Positions 43,605 to 51,829 of a stretch of DNA of 55,805 nucleotides are shown here, one piece after another. Both the position numbers and the translations under genes were made by a program. Location of the stretch: NCBI GenBank assembly GCA_020722065.1, contig DYLK01000018.1, positions 1 to 55,805 on the forward strand. Direction: 5' to 3'. Each line of letters starts with the position of its first letter. Within the stretch, counting starts at the first letter, position 1. The stretch is from Melioribacter roseus (lineage in GTDB: Bacteria > Bacteroidota > Ignavibacteria > Ignavibacteriales > Melioribacteraceae). The notes beneath the pieces were generated by a model that was not told the DNA's origin, searched no databases, and saw only the letters and a list, made by a program, of their open reading frames with translations.

Positions 43605-44564
43605 ATGATTAAAGAGCAAATTTTAAACAAATTACAGGAATTTAATATTCCGAGATTGTTAGATGAAACTAATAATTTATTCGGTAGATTTGAAAATTCG
43701 GGTGATTTTAATCTATTTCTGGACATTCTAAATAACTTTCCTAAAATTAAAACCAAACATTTTATTCCGTTTGCAAGAACTGTTGAAATTGGAAAACGAG
43801 AAGAAATTGAAGATTCTGAAAATAGAATAATTATTGAAAATCTTAAAAAATTAATGCCTTGGCGAAAAGGTCCTTTTTCTATTTTTGGTAATTTTATTGA
43901 TTCGGAGTGGCAATCTTGGATGAAATGGGAAAGAGTGGGAAAAAATATAAAATCGTTAAAAGGGAAATCAATTTTGGATATTGGTTGCGGTAACGGATAT
44001 TATTCGCTTAGAATGCTTGCTCAAAATCCGCGGTTGATAATTGGTTTGGAACCATTTTTGTTAAATCTGTTTCAATTTTATGCCGTTTCATCTTTCCTTG
44101 AAAAAACTAATATCGCAGTTTTGCCATCAATTTTTGAGGAAATTCCACAGAATTTACGCTATTTTGATATCACTTTTTCAATGGGCGTTCTTTATCATCG
44201 CCGTTCTCCTTTTGATCATCTTTATCAACTTAAACAAGCAACAAAACCTGGTGGACAAGTAGTTCTTGAGACTTTGGTAATTGATGGAAAAAATAGCGAA
44301 GTTCTTGTTCCACAAGATAGATATGCCAAAATGCGAAATGTTTGGTTTATACCAAGTATTTTAACTTTAGAAAGTTGGTTGAAAAGAATGAATTTTACTC
44401 AAATTCAGCTTGTTGATGTTTCAGTAACAACAACTGTTGAACAAAGGAAAACGGAATGGATGCAATTAGAATCGCTTGAAGATTTTTTATCTGAAGATAA
44501 AACAAAAACTTTAGAAGGACTTCCACTTCCAAAACGTGCTACATTTGTGATGGAAGTCTTATAA
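43605..44564 (+). CDS. cmoB: tRNA 5-carboxymethoxyuridine methyltransferase
   Basis: A 319-residue carboxymethyltransferase that moves the carboxymethyl group of carboxy-SAM to 5-hydroxyuridine-34 of tRNA, giving cmo5U, which broadens wobble decoding. The SAM fold starts at ILDIGCGNGYYSLRML. CmoB-specific segments are MPWRKGPFSIFG with IDSEWQSWMKW, FSMGVLYHRRSPFDHL and the C-terminal EWMQLESLEDFL followed by TLEGLPLPKRA. It pairs with cmoA just upstream. Only 4 nt separate its stop from that of the convergent DUF3078 gene. Confidence 0.94.
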   Translation: MIKEQILNKLQEFNIPRLLDETNNLFGRFENSGDFNLFLDILNNFPKIKTKHFIPFARTVEIGKREEIEDSENRIIIENLKKLMPWRKGPFSIFGNFIDSEWQSWMKWERVGKNIKSLKGKSILDIGCGNGYYSLRMLAQNPRLIIGLEPFLLNLFQFYAVSSFLEKTNIAVLPSIFEEIPQNLRYFDITFSMGVLYHRRSPFDHLYQLKQATKPGGQVVLETLVIDGKNSEVLVPQDRYAKMRNVWFIPSILTLESWLKRMNFTQIQLVDVSVTTTVEQRKTEWMQLESLEDFLSEDKTKTLEGLPLPKRATFVMEVL

Positions 44565-44568
44565 AAAA

Positions 44569-45408
44569 TTATAGCAATCTATATGAAATTCCTACTTCTA
44601 AAGCTTCTTTTGCTTGAGTTGTAAATGATTCTGAAACATCATAAACCATTAAAAATGTTAGATTTACGTGCAACCAACTATTTACTTTTGCTGTAATAAT
44701 ATTATCCCAACGAACATCCCAAGTTCCCAATCTTTCAAATCCTGAATACAATCTCAAAAAAGAACCATAGGAAATATTTTCTTCGATTTTCAAATTTAGT
44801 TTTGAAATTGATTCAATTCCCATTTCTGATTTGAATGTTTCAATTTCAGCTGTTTTTATGTCATCGGTTTTAGCAGTAAATTCATTCCCAAAAATTTGAT
44901 GAAAGCCAACGCCAACTTGTGTTGTAAAAACTGCATTTGGTTCATAAATCAAACCGAAAGCTTCGGTTAAATCTGCAGGATCAAATATTGCTGAAACTTG
45001 AATTGGCTCAGAAGAATCGTAATTATAGCCTGGAGCATTCTGAGTAATTAAATTTATACCAGCAAAGTAATTGAAAAGCCAATCAGTTTTGTAGGAAAGT
45101 TTGTTGTTAAAAAGTAGATCATTTTGTAAGGTTTTGGTAAAATCTTTCCCAATTTGTGATTTTCCATAAGAAGTTTTAAGAAGATTTGTAAAATTTATTG
45201 ATTCGTTTTGATAATCCAATTTTGCTTCGCCAACAAATGTTCCAGAATATGTGTTTTCGCCACCTTTTGTCCAATTGCTAAATTGTGTTTGGCTAAAGTT
45301 AAAACTGACAATTGCCGATGGAATCCAGCGGTTTAAATTTTCTTGAGCAAATATTGAAGTAACAGCAAGTATAAAAACAGATAATATTTTTGTCATTGTA
45401 TAAACCAA
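44569..45408 (-). CDS. DUF3078 outer-membrane protein
   Basis: A 279-residue protein with a signal peptide (about 1-21) and a beta-barrel-like pattern of alternating residues ending in an aromatic/aliphatic strand (EVGISYRLL). FNFSQTQFSNWTKGGENTYSGTF after the signal is the start of the DUF3078 family of Bacteroidota and Chlorobiota. The function is unknown; a small outer-membrane barrel is the likely structure. Monocistronic between cmoB and the broken mscL. Confidence 0.82.
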   Translation of the reverse strand: MVYTMTKILSVFILAVTSIFAQENLNRWIPSAIVSFNFSQTQFSNWTKGGENTYSGTFVGEAKLDYQNESINFTNLLKTSYGKSQIGKDFTKTLQNDLLFNNKLSYKTDWLFNYFAGINLITQNAPGYNYDSSEPIQVSAIFDPADLTEAFGLIYEPNAVFTTQVGVGFHQIFGNEFTAKTDDIKTAEIETFKSEMGIESISKLNLKIEENISYGSFLRLYSGFERLGTWDVRWDNIITAKVNSWLHVNLTFLMVYDVSESFTTQAKEALEVGISYRLL

Positions 45409-45495
45409 AGTATTTTAATAGGAATTAACTTTAAAAAATCTTAAAAAAAGTTGATTAATTAGAGAAAATCTTCAAAGTTCTGTTGAGTCAGAAAT

Positions 45496-45892
45496 TTACT
45501 TTTTTAATAAATCTCTTATTTCTGTTAATAATTTTATTTCGATTGAAGGCTCTGTTGGGGCATTAACTTTTTCGTCTTCTTTCTTTTTAAGTGAATTTAT
45601 ACCTTTAATAATTACAAAAATTGCAAATGCAACAATAATAAAATCAATAACAGTGTTAATAAACACACCATATTTTAATAAAACCGCAGATTCATTTCCA
45701 AAAGGTTTTTTTAACGTGATAGAAAGATTACAAAATCTACACCGCCGAATAAAATTCCAATCGGAGGCATAATTACATCAGAAACCAACGAAGAGACAAT
45801 TTTACCAAAAGCGGCGCCAATTATAATTCCCACAGCCATATCAACTACATTTCCACGCATTGCAAAGGTTTTAAATTCTTTAAAAAACTCAT
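45496..45892 (-). pseudogene. mscL: mscL, large-conductance mechanosensitive channel, broken by two 1-nt deletions
   Basis: Read in pieces, the minus strand encodes a complete MscL: MSFLK, then [17 protein letters not shown] and [34 protein letters not shown], then [40 protein letters not shown], and a tail ending EIRDLLKK and TAA. The frame changes twice. Near 45875 one A is missing in the A-run after the fourth codon, and near 45728 one A is missing between GTA and ATCTT. Restoring both would give 132 residues, the normal length. The protein sequence is otherwise intact, so the lesions are very recent or are base-calling errors in short A-runs. MscL would release solutes on hypo-osmotic shock. 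Confidence 0.85.
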
Positions 45893-45974
45893 TTTTTCTA
45901 CTTTTTTATGTTTTTTAAAATTTATTTTTCTTCAGGTAATTTAATTGTTTGTTTTTATTTTTAAAAAAGAAGCT

Positions 45975-46838
45975 ATGGAAAATCCCAGATTATATATCGG
46001 AACGGCAGGTTGGTCTTATGAAGATTGGCAAAATATATTTTATCCTTTTTCGAATAGTAAAACTTTTAGTTGGCTAAAATATTATTCAAGATTTTTTAAT
46101 ATAGTTGAAGTTAACGCATCTTATTATAAATATTTACCAAAGCAAATTGTGGCAAGTTGGCAAAATCAAATTGATGCTGATGATTTTCAATTTTCTTATA
46201 AATTGCACATGGATTTTACTCACAAAAAAAGTTATAGCGAAAAGCAAGTTGATTTGGTTTGTGAAAATCTTGAAGTATTAAGGGAGAAAAATTTACTATC
46301 GGGATTATTAATTCAATTTCCAAATACATTTAAAGCAACAAGTGAAAATGTGGAATATTTATCGCAATTGTTGGAATATTTTAAGAATTATGAGAGATTT
46401 ATAGAGGTTCGCCATTTATCTTGGATAGGGAAAAAAGCAAAAACTGTTACTTTTTGCACAATTGATCAGCCGAAATTAAATGAATATCTTCCATTTATTC
46501 CAACATTTGGAAACGAAGCAGCATATTTTCGTTTTCACGGAAGAAATATCACCGCTTGGCAGAAAAGCCTAAAAAATTTCGGCAAAAAGCAAACTTATGA
46601 GCAAGCAAGTGAAAGATATGATTATCTATATAACGAAGAAGAGATTGATAATTTTACAAAGGAAATAAAAAATATTTCTGAAAAAGTTAAGAAAGTGATT
46701 GTAATTTTTAATAATCATCCTGGTGGAAAAGCGATTGCTAATTCTTTTCAGATTAAAGAAAATCTTATCGGAAATAATAGAATTCAAATTCCTGGGACAA
46801 TAATAAAAAAATTCCCATTTTTAGAAAAAAAAGCATAG
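45975..46838 (+). CDS. DUF72 family protein
   Basis: A 287-residue protein with a TIM-barrel-like fold. The family start LYIGTAGWSYEDWQNIFYP, the segment VNASYYKYLPK, and near the C-terminus AYFRFHGRN, YDYLYNEEEI and VIFNNHPGGKAIANS are all DUF72 hallmarks. The function is unknown. The ATG at 45975 places the family N-terminus at residue 5; an earlier TTG at 45945 would add ten residues without family support. Monocistronic; the neighbouring genes do not hint at a role. Confidence 0.88.
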   Translation: MENPRLYIGTAGWSYEDWQNIFYPFSNSKTFSWLKYYSRFFNIVEVNASYYKYLPKQIVASWQNQIDADDFQFSYKLHMDFTHKKSYSEKQVDLVCENLEVLREKNLLSGLLIQFPNTFKATSENVEYLSQLLEYFKNYERFIEVRHLSWIGKKAKTVTFCTIDQPKLNEYLPFIPTFGNEAAYFRFHGRNITAWQKSLKNFGKKQTYEQASERYDYLYNEEEIDNFTKEIKNISEKVKKVIVIFNNHPGGKAIANSFQIKENLIGNNRIQIPGTIIKKFPFLEKKA

Positions 46839-46925
46839 TTTTTGTGAGATTAATCAATTTGCAAATCGAAAAAATCGATAACTTTCACAGCGAAAAAATA
46901 AAAATTAAACTATCAAGAGGAATTA

Positions 46926-48224
46926 ATGAGCAAAAAATTTATTATTTCAATTTTTATATTAACATTTATTTCCACAACAACTTTTGCACAATTTAGTCTC
47001 GAAAGCCTAAAAAAGAAAGTGCAAAAAAAGATTGAAAATCGAATTGAGAAAAATATCGACAAAGGAATTGATAAATCGTTAGACAAAGTGGAAGAAGAAG
47101 CGGGAAAATCTATCTCTGGCACAGATTCATCGCAAGTTGAACAAAAAACTAATCAAAAAGCCACTACCACAAAACTTGATGAAAAAACTAATATTGTTGC
47201 AGATTCTACTCAAAAATCTTCCCCAAAAATTCTTTGGAATAAATATGATTTTATTCCAGGAGCAGAAATAATTTTTGAAGATAATCTTGAAAATGAGCAA
47301 AATGGAGAATTCCCTTCAAAATGGGATTTGTATGAGGGAAACATAGAAATTGCAAATTTTGAGGGAGAAAATGTAATTTATTTTATTAAAGCAAATGCAA
47401 ATGGTGGTGGTGGAATTGTTCCATTAATTAAAAATGCAAATGAAGATTATCTTCCCAATGAGTTTACTGTTGAATTTGATGCGTATTTTCCATCAAATTA
47501 TTTGACATATTACGTATTTTTTGCAGATATGATTAATCAGCGGGAATTAATCAAAACTTTCTCAAAACAAGAAAATCCGAAAGATCAATATTTAAGATTC
47601 GATATTAATTCAGCAGATGCAAAAGATAGAGATGGAAATGTACTACCAAGTGAATTTTCTGTACAAAAAGGCGACACTTGGCGACACATTGCAATTTCGG
47701 TTAACAATCGGGCATTAAAAGCATATCTCGACCAAACACGAATTTTGGATATTCCTAATATTAAATATAATCCAACTGGAATTGGAATTTGTACACACAA
47801 TCCAAGTGGAACAGTTAAAGGATATATTAAAAATATCAGAATAGCAAAAGGCGCTGTTCCGCTTTATGATAAGTTTTTAACAGATGGAAAATTTGTAACA
47901 TCAGGAATAAAATTCGACATTGGAAAAGCTTCTATCAAGCCAGAAAGTATGGGTGTAATTAATTATGTTTTCGAAATGATGAAAAATCATCCCGATTTGA
48001 TATTTTCGGTAGAAGGTCATACAGATTCAGATGGAAATGATTCTTTTAATCAGAAATTATCTGAAGAAAGAGCTAATTCTGTAATTCGGGAATTAGTTGG
48101 TATGGGAATTGAAAAGAATCGATTAACTGGAAAAGGTTGGGGAGAAAGTAAACCGATTTGTCAAAATACTACTCCCGAAGAAAAAGCACAAAATAGACGA
48201 GTCGAATTTATAAAAATTAAATAA
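46926..48224 (+). CDS. OmpA-family outer-membrane/peptidoglycan-binding protein
   Basis: A 432-residue exported protein: signal peptide about 1-21; a basic amphipathic, coiled-coil-prone stretch (about 25-60, KKKVQKKIENRIEKNIDKG); a linker; a beta-rich lectin-like middle domain (about 110-310); and an OmpA C-terminal domain (about 315-432). The latter has VEGHTDSDGND, LSEERANSVIREL and AQNRRVEF, the peptidoglycan-binding motifs. It probably tethers the envelope to the cell wall. The middle domain resembles a LamG/concanavalin-like sandwich, by pattern only. SD AGAGGA precedes the ATG, and the next gene starts 12 nt downstream. Confidence 0.85.
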   Translation: MSKKFIISIFILTFISTTTFAQFSLESLKKKVQKKIENRIEKNIDKGIDKSLDKVEEEAGKSISGTDSSQVEQKTNQKATTTKLDEKTNIVADSTQKSSPKILWNKYDFIPGAEIIFEDNLENEQNGEFPSKWDLYEGNIEIANFEGENVIYFIKANANGGGGIVPLIKNANEDYLPNEFTVEFDAYFPSNYLTYYVFFADMINQRELIKTFSKQENPKDQYLRFDINSADAKDRDGNVLPSEFSVQKGDTWRHIAISVNNRALKAYLDQTRILDIPNIKYNPTGIGICTHNPSGTVKGYIKNIRIAKGAVPLYDKFLTDGKFVTSGIKFDIGKASIKPESMGVINYVFEMMKNHPDLIFSVEGHTDSDGNDSFNQKLSEERANSVIRELVGMGIEKNRLTGKGWGESKPICQNTTPEEKAQNRRVEFIKIK

Positions 48225-48236
48225 AAGGGAATAAAA

Positions 48237-48671
48237 ATGCGATTACTAATCTCTTTCTTGATGTTTGCTTCAGTTGTGTTTTCTCAAAAAACTCCTGAAC
48301 AAATTGGAAATTTGAAAAAGGCAGATTTCGAAAAATGGATGAAGCCGTTGGTACTTGATGGACACAAATTTTCGGGTTTTGAACACGAATTCGATTCTTT
48401 TCACGCAGTATTTTTGAAAGGAAAGGACCCAATTCAAGTTATTGTTCGTCTTGATGATGGATTATTTAAAGAAGCTCAACTTAAAAAAATGGGTTATCAA
48501 GTATTTGAAGTAAACAAATTAAAACACTTTTTGAATGCAAATGATTTTCAAACAATTGACAATGTAATTTTGCCGAAATATAAAGTCTTTTTTAGTGTTG
48601 GAGTTCAAGGCAAAAAGTCAAAAGAATACATGACTAAATTGTTTGAACAAATCAAAATTTATGAAAAATAA
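48237..48671 (+). CDS. Small exported protein of unknown function
   Basis: A 144-residue protein with a signal peptide (about 1-16, cut before QKTPE). The mature part has alternating strands and helices (HAVFLKGKDPIQVIVRLDDG, VFFSVGVQGKKSKEYMTKLFEQI) and no Cys. I recognise no family. AGGG upstream and the 12-nt distance to the OmpA-family gene indicate co-transcription, so a periplasmic or outer-membrane role beside that protein is plausible. A terminator hairpin follows. Confidence 0.7.
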   Translation: MRLLISFLMFASVVFSQKTPEQIGNLKKADFEKWMKPLVLDGHKFSGFEHEFDSFHAVFLKGKDPIQVIVRLDDGLFKEAQLKKMGYQVFEVNKLKHFLNANDFQTIDNVILPKYKVFFSVGVQGKKSKEYMTKLFEQIKIYEK

Positions 48672-48678
48672 AAAATAT

Positions 48679-48712
48679 AATCTATCGTAGAGTTGATTCT
48701 TTACGATAGATT
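48679..48712. terminator. Bidirectional terminator hairpin
   Basis: AATCTATCGTA-(12 nt)-TACGATAGATT, an 11-bp perfect stem with an A-run on the left and T-rich sequence on the right. It lies between the small exported-protein gene (plus) and the stop of the convergent CocE/NonD hydrolase gene, which starts one base later. Confidence 0.75.
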
Positions 48713-48713
48713 T

Positions 48714-50543
48714 CTATTTATCAAGTAATTCGTTGAAGTAAATCTTTGAACCATTTTCGCCTGTGTAAATTGTAATTTCACTTGGAACGAAATCAGAATT
48801 GTTGGCATTTGGAATATCAATAAATTGTTGAGGATTTCTATCAAAAAATGGGAAAAAAGTACTCTGAATTTGAACTTTTATCTTGTGTCCAATTTTGAAT
48901 GTGTGTAAAATATCTTGCAAAACTAATGAAATTTCAGTCTTCTGATTTGGTACGAATGGCTCTGGATTTTCGAGTCCATTTCTGAATTTCCCGCGAATAA
49001 TTTCATATCTTACTAATTGTTCAAAATCTTTCCCCAATTCGCTTTTTGGATAAACATCAATCAATTTAACTACAAAATCAGCGTCCGAAGTTGAAATTGA
49101 AGCAACTAAATTTGCCAAAATTTCGCCAGTAAACGTTATTCCATTTTGCAACTTTTCAGTTTCAAACGAAAGAATATCTTTTCGATTTTTTAGAAATATC
49201 TGATTTTCAACCATATATTCTTTTGGATAAAAACTTGACATATTATAAACTTTTGAGGAATATGGAACGGGATTTTTGGGATTGCTTATGTATTTCAACA
49301 TTCCACTTTGTTTTTGATTATTAATTAAAATCGATTTATCAGAATTTAGCGAAAGATATTTTTTTGTGATTTGCTTTGGAGGCCAAGAATCAAATTGTTT
49401 CCATTCGTTCTTTCCAGTATTAAAAACTGAAATTTCGCTCAAATTATGATTTTTTCCATCTTTTAAATAATACATAAAGAATGGATATTCAATTTTTTCT
49501 TGATAATATTTGCTTGTCTCCGAATCAAAATTAACTTCTCCTAAAAAAGTACCATCAGTCCTTGCCCAACCACCGTGAACCCAAGGTCCCATTACCAAAA
49601 AATTATCAATTCCAGTGTTTTGCTTTTCAATAGCAGAATATGTTTTTAACGTTCCAAAAAGATCTTCACTATCAAACCAACCGCCAACAACCAAAACTGC
49701 AGTCTGAATATTTTGATAATCATCAAGAATTGAACGAGATTTCCAAAAATCATCATATTTCGTGTGAACCATCATCGAGTCCCAAAATGGAATTTGATTT
49801 TTGAAAAATCGTGTATTGGCGTTTTTAAGCACTTCGATTTCATTTAGATAAAAATCAAATTGATTTTTGTCTGGCGTCACTAATCTACCTGGCCATTTTG
49901 TTGTAACTTCATCGCGGATTCTTCCAAAGCCAGAAAAAAAAGAAAATCCCATCGAAAGAGAAAAAGCTCCGTTGTGGTGAAAATCATCACAACTAAACCA
50001 ATTTGAAATTGGAGCTTGCGGAGAAACTGCCTTCAAAGCAGGATGTTTTGAAATTGCACCAACTCCAGCATAAAAACCTGGATAAGAAATTCCCCACATT
50101 CCAACTTTGCCATTATTGTTAGGTAGATTTTTCACAAGCCAATCGATTGTATCATAAGTGTCAGTTGATTCATCAATTTTTGTGGGAATTTGTGAATCAT
50201 CAATTTGTGGACGCATATTTTCAAATTCCCCTTCGCTCATAAATTTTCCGCGAACATCTTGGTAAACGAAAATGAATTTCTCTTTCATCATAATTTCTGA
50301 TGGACCAATTAATTCGGGAAATTCTGACTTTTCATAAGGACGAATTCCGTAAGGTGTTCGATTTAACAAAATTGGATACTTTGTGGAATTATTTTTTGGT
50401 GAATAGACAATTGTATAAAGTTTTATGCCATCTCGCATTTTAATTTGGTAAACAGATTTGGTGTAATTTTGTTCGACATAAGAGTTTGCTGAGCAATTTG
50501 TGAACAAAAATATTAATAACAAGAAATAAATCCATCTTTTCAT
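48714..50543 (-). CDS. CocE/NonD family serine hydrolase, probable lipoprotein
   Basis: A 609-residue hydrolase of the X-Pro dipeptidyl-peptidase S15/CocE family. A signal peptide with a lipobox-like LFTNC puts Cys17 at the mature N-terminus, so anchoring in the membrane is likely. The alpha/beta-hydrolase domain starts MRDGIKLYTIVYSPKN. The nucleophile is the Ser of MWGISYPGFYAG, the acid lies in VVGGWFDSEDLFG and the base in GPWVHGGW. The C-terminal third is the family's jelly-roll domain (YEIIRGKFRNGLENPEPF). It acts on amide or ester bonds outside the cytoplasm; the substrate cannot be told. GGAG precedes the ATG. Monocistronic and divergent from dxr. Confidence 0.9.
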   Translation of the reverse strand: MKRWIYFLLLIFLFTNCSANSYVEQNYTKSVYQIKMRDGIKLYTIVYSPKNNSTKYPILLNRTPYGIRPYEKSEFPELIGPSEIMMKEKFIFVYQDVRGKFMSEGEFENMRPQIDDSQIPTKIDESTDTYDTIDWLVKNLPNNNGKVGMWGISYPGFYAGVGAISKHPALKAVSPQAPISNWFSCDDFHHNGAFSLSMGFSFFSGFGRIRDEVTTKWPGRLVTPDKNQFDFYLNEIEVLKNANTRFFKNQIPFWDSMMVHTKYDDFWKSRSILDDYQNIQTAVLVVGGWFDSEDLFGTLKTYSAIEKQNTGIDNFLVMGPWVHGGWARTDGTFLGEVNFDSETSKYYQEKIEYPFFMYYLKDGKNHNLSEISVFNTGKNEWKQFDSWPPKQITKKYLSLNSDKSILINNQKQSGMLKYISNPKNPVPYSSKVYNMSSFYPKEYMVENQIFLKNRKDILSFETEKLQNGITFTGEILANLVASISTSDADFVVKLIDVYPKSELGKDFEQLVRYEIIRGKFRNGLENPEPFVPNQKTEISLVLQDILHTFKIGHKIKVQIQSTFFPFFDRNPQQFIDIPNANNSDFVPSEITIYTGENGSKIYFNELLDK

Positions 50544-50680
50544 TTATTCTCCAATTTGAAAAAAGTTGAAATTTAAGTGGGAAAATACATCTAATTTCCC
50601 ATAAACTAAATTACGATTGGATTTTTTGACGTCTGAAGTGAGCCAAATTTCGTATCTTAAAATAATAATTTGATATTTTT

Positions 50681-51820
50681 ATGAAGAAAATTTTTATTCT
50701 CGGCTCAACTGGTTCAATTGGAACAAATACACTCGATGTTGTTCGTAAGTTTTCTGACAAATTTAAAATTGTTGGAATTACTACGAATACAAACATCCAA
50801 TTACTGCAAAAACAAATTGAGGAATTTCATCCGCAAACGGTTGTAATTGGAGATGAAAATTTAGCAAAATCATATAAAACAAAGAAGTTTGAAATTTATG
50901 CTGGTAATTCTGGACTTTTGGAAGCCGTAAAAACTACTGAATTTGACATTCTTGTTTCATCTTTAGTTGGATTTGCTGGACTTGCACCGACGATTGAAGC
51001 AATCAAAAAAGGGAAGCGGATTGCTTTGGCAAACAAAGAAACGCTAGTTGTTGCTGGCGAAATAATAAATCAATTAGCAAAAGAATATAATTCAGAAATA
51101 ATTCCAGTTGATTCTGAACATAGTGCAATTTTTCAAGCGCTAATTGGCGAAGAAAAAAAATCTATTAACAAATTGATAATTACAGCTTCGGGCGGACCTT
51201 TTCGAGGGAAAAAAAGAGAAGATTTAAGAAATGTTACTATTAAACAAGCTCTTTCGCACCCGAATTGGGAAATGGGGGACAAAATTACAATTGATTCAGC
51301 AACAATGATGAATAAAGGTCTGGAAGTAATTGAAGCGAAATGGCTTTTTGATGTAAATTTTAACAAAATAGAAGTTGTAGTTCATCCCGAATCAATAATT
51401 CATTCCATGGTGGAATTTTCAGATAAATCGATAAAAGCACAATTAAGTTTCCCCGATATGCGACTTCCAATTCAGTACGCATTAACATTCCCTGAAAGAT
51501 TTGAAAGTGAATTTGTGAATACATCTTTTCCGAAATTGAAAAACCTTTCATTTTACGAACCCGACATTGAAACATTTGAAAATCTTAAACTCGCTTATGA
51601 AGTTGGAAAATCTGGAGGGAATTTACCATGTATCTTAAATGCGGCAAACGAGATTGCAGTAGAATCGTTTTTATCAAAAAAAATAAGTTTTTTGGAAATA
51701 TTCGAGTTAAATAAAAAAGCATTGGATAATTTTGAACATAAAAAAATTGAAAATATTGAAACAATTTTTGAATGTGACTATCTAACACGACAGTTTGTAA
51801 AATCATTAATAAATTCATAA
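50681..51820 (+). CDS. dxr: 1-deoxy-D-xylulose-5-phosphate reductoisomerase
   Basis: A 379-residue enzyme of the methylerythritol phosphate (MEP) route to isoprenoids. It converts DXP to MEP using NADPH and a divalent metal. The N-terminal Rossmann motif is LGSTGSIGTNTLDVV. PVDSEHSAIFQ holds the metal-binding Asp and Glu, ASGGPFRG the substrate loop, and HPNWEMGDKITIDSATMMNKGLEVIEA and VHPESIIHSMVEF complete the active site. Followed 9 nt later by rseP, a common arrangement. Confidence 0.97.
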   Translation: MKKIFILGSTGSIGTNTLDVVRKFSDKFKIVGITTNTNIQLLQKQIEEFHPQTVVIGDENLAKSYKTKKFEIYAGNSGLLEAVKTTEFDILVSSLVGFAGLAPTIEAIKKGKRIALANKETLVVAGEIINQLAKEYNSEIIPVDSEHSAIFQALIGEEKKSINKLIITASGGPFRGKKREDLRNVTIKQALSHPNWEMGDKITIDSATMMNKGLEVIEAKWLFDVNFNKIEVVVHPESIIHSMVEFSDKSIKAQLSFPDMRLPIQYALTFPERFESEFVNTSFPKLKNLSFYEPDIETFENLKLAYEVGKSGGNLPCILNAANEIAVESFLSKKISFLEIFELNKKALDNFEHKKIENIETIFECDYLTRQFVKSLINS

Positions 51821-51829
51821 AAGGAAAAA

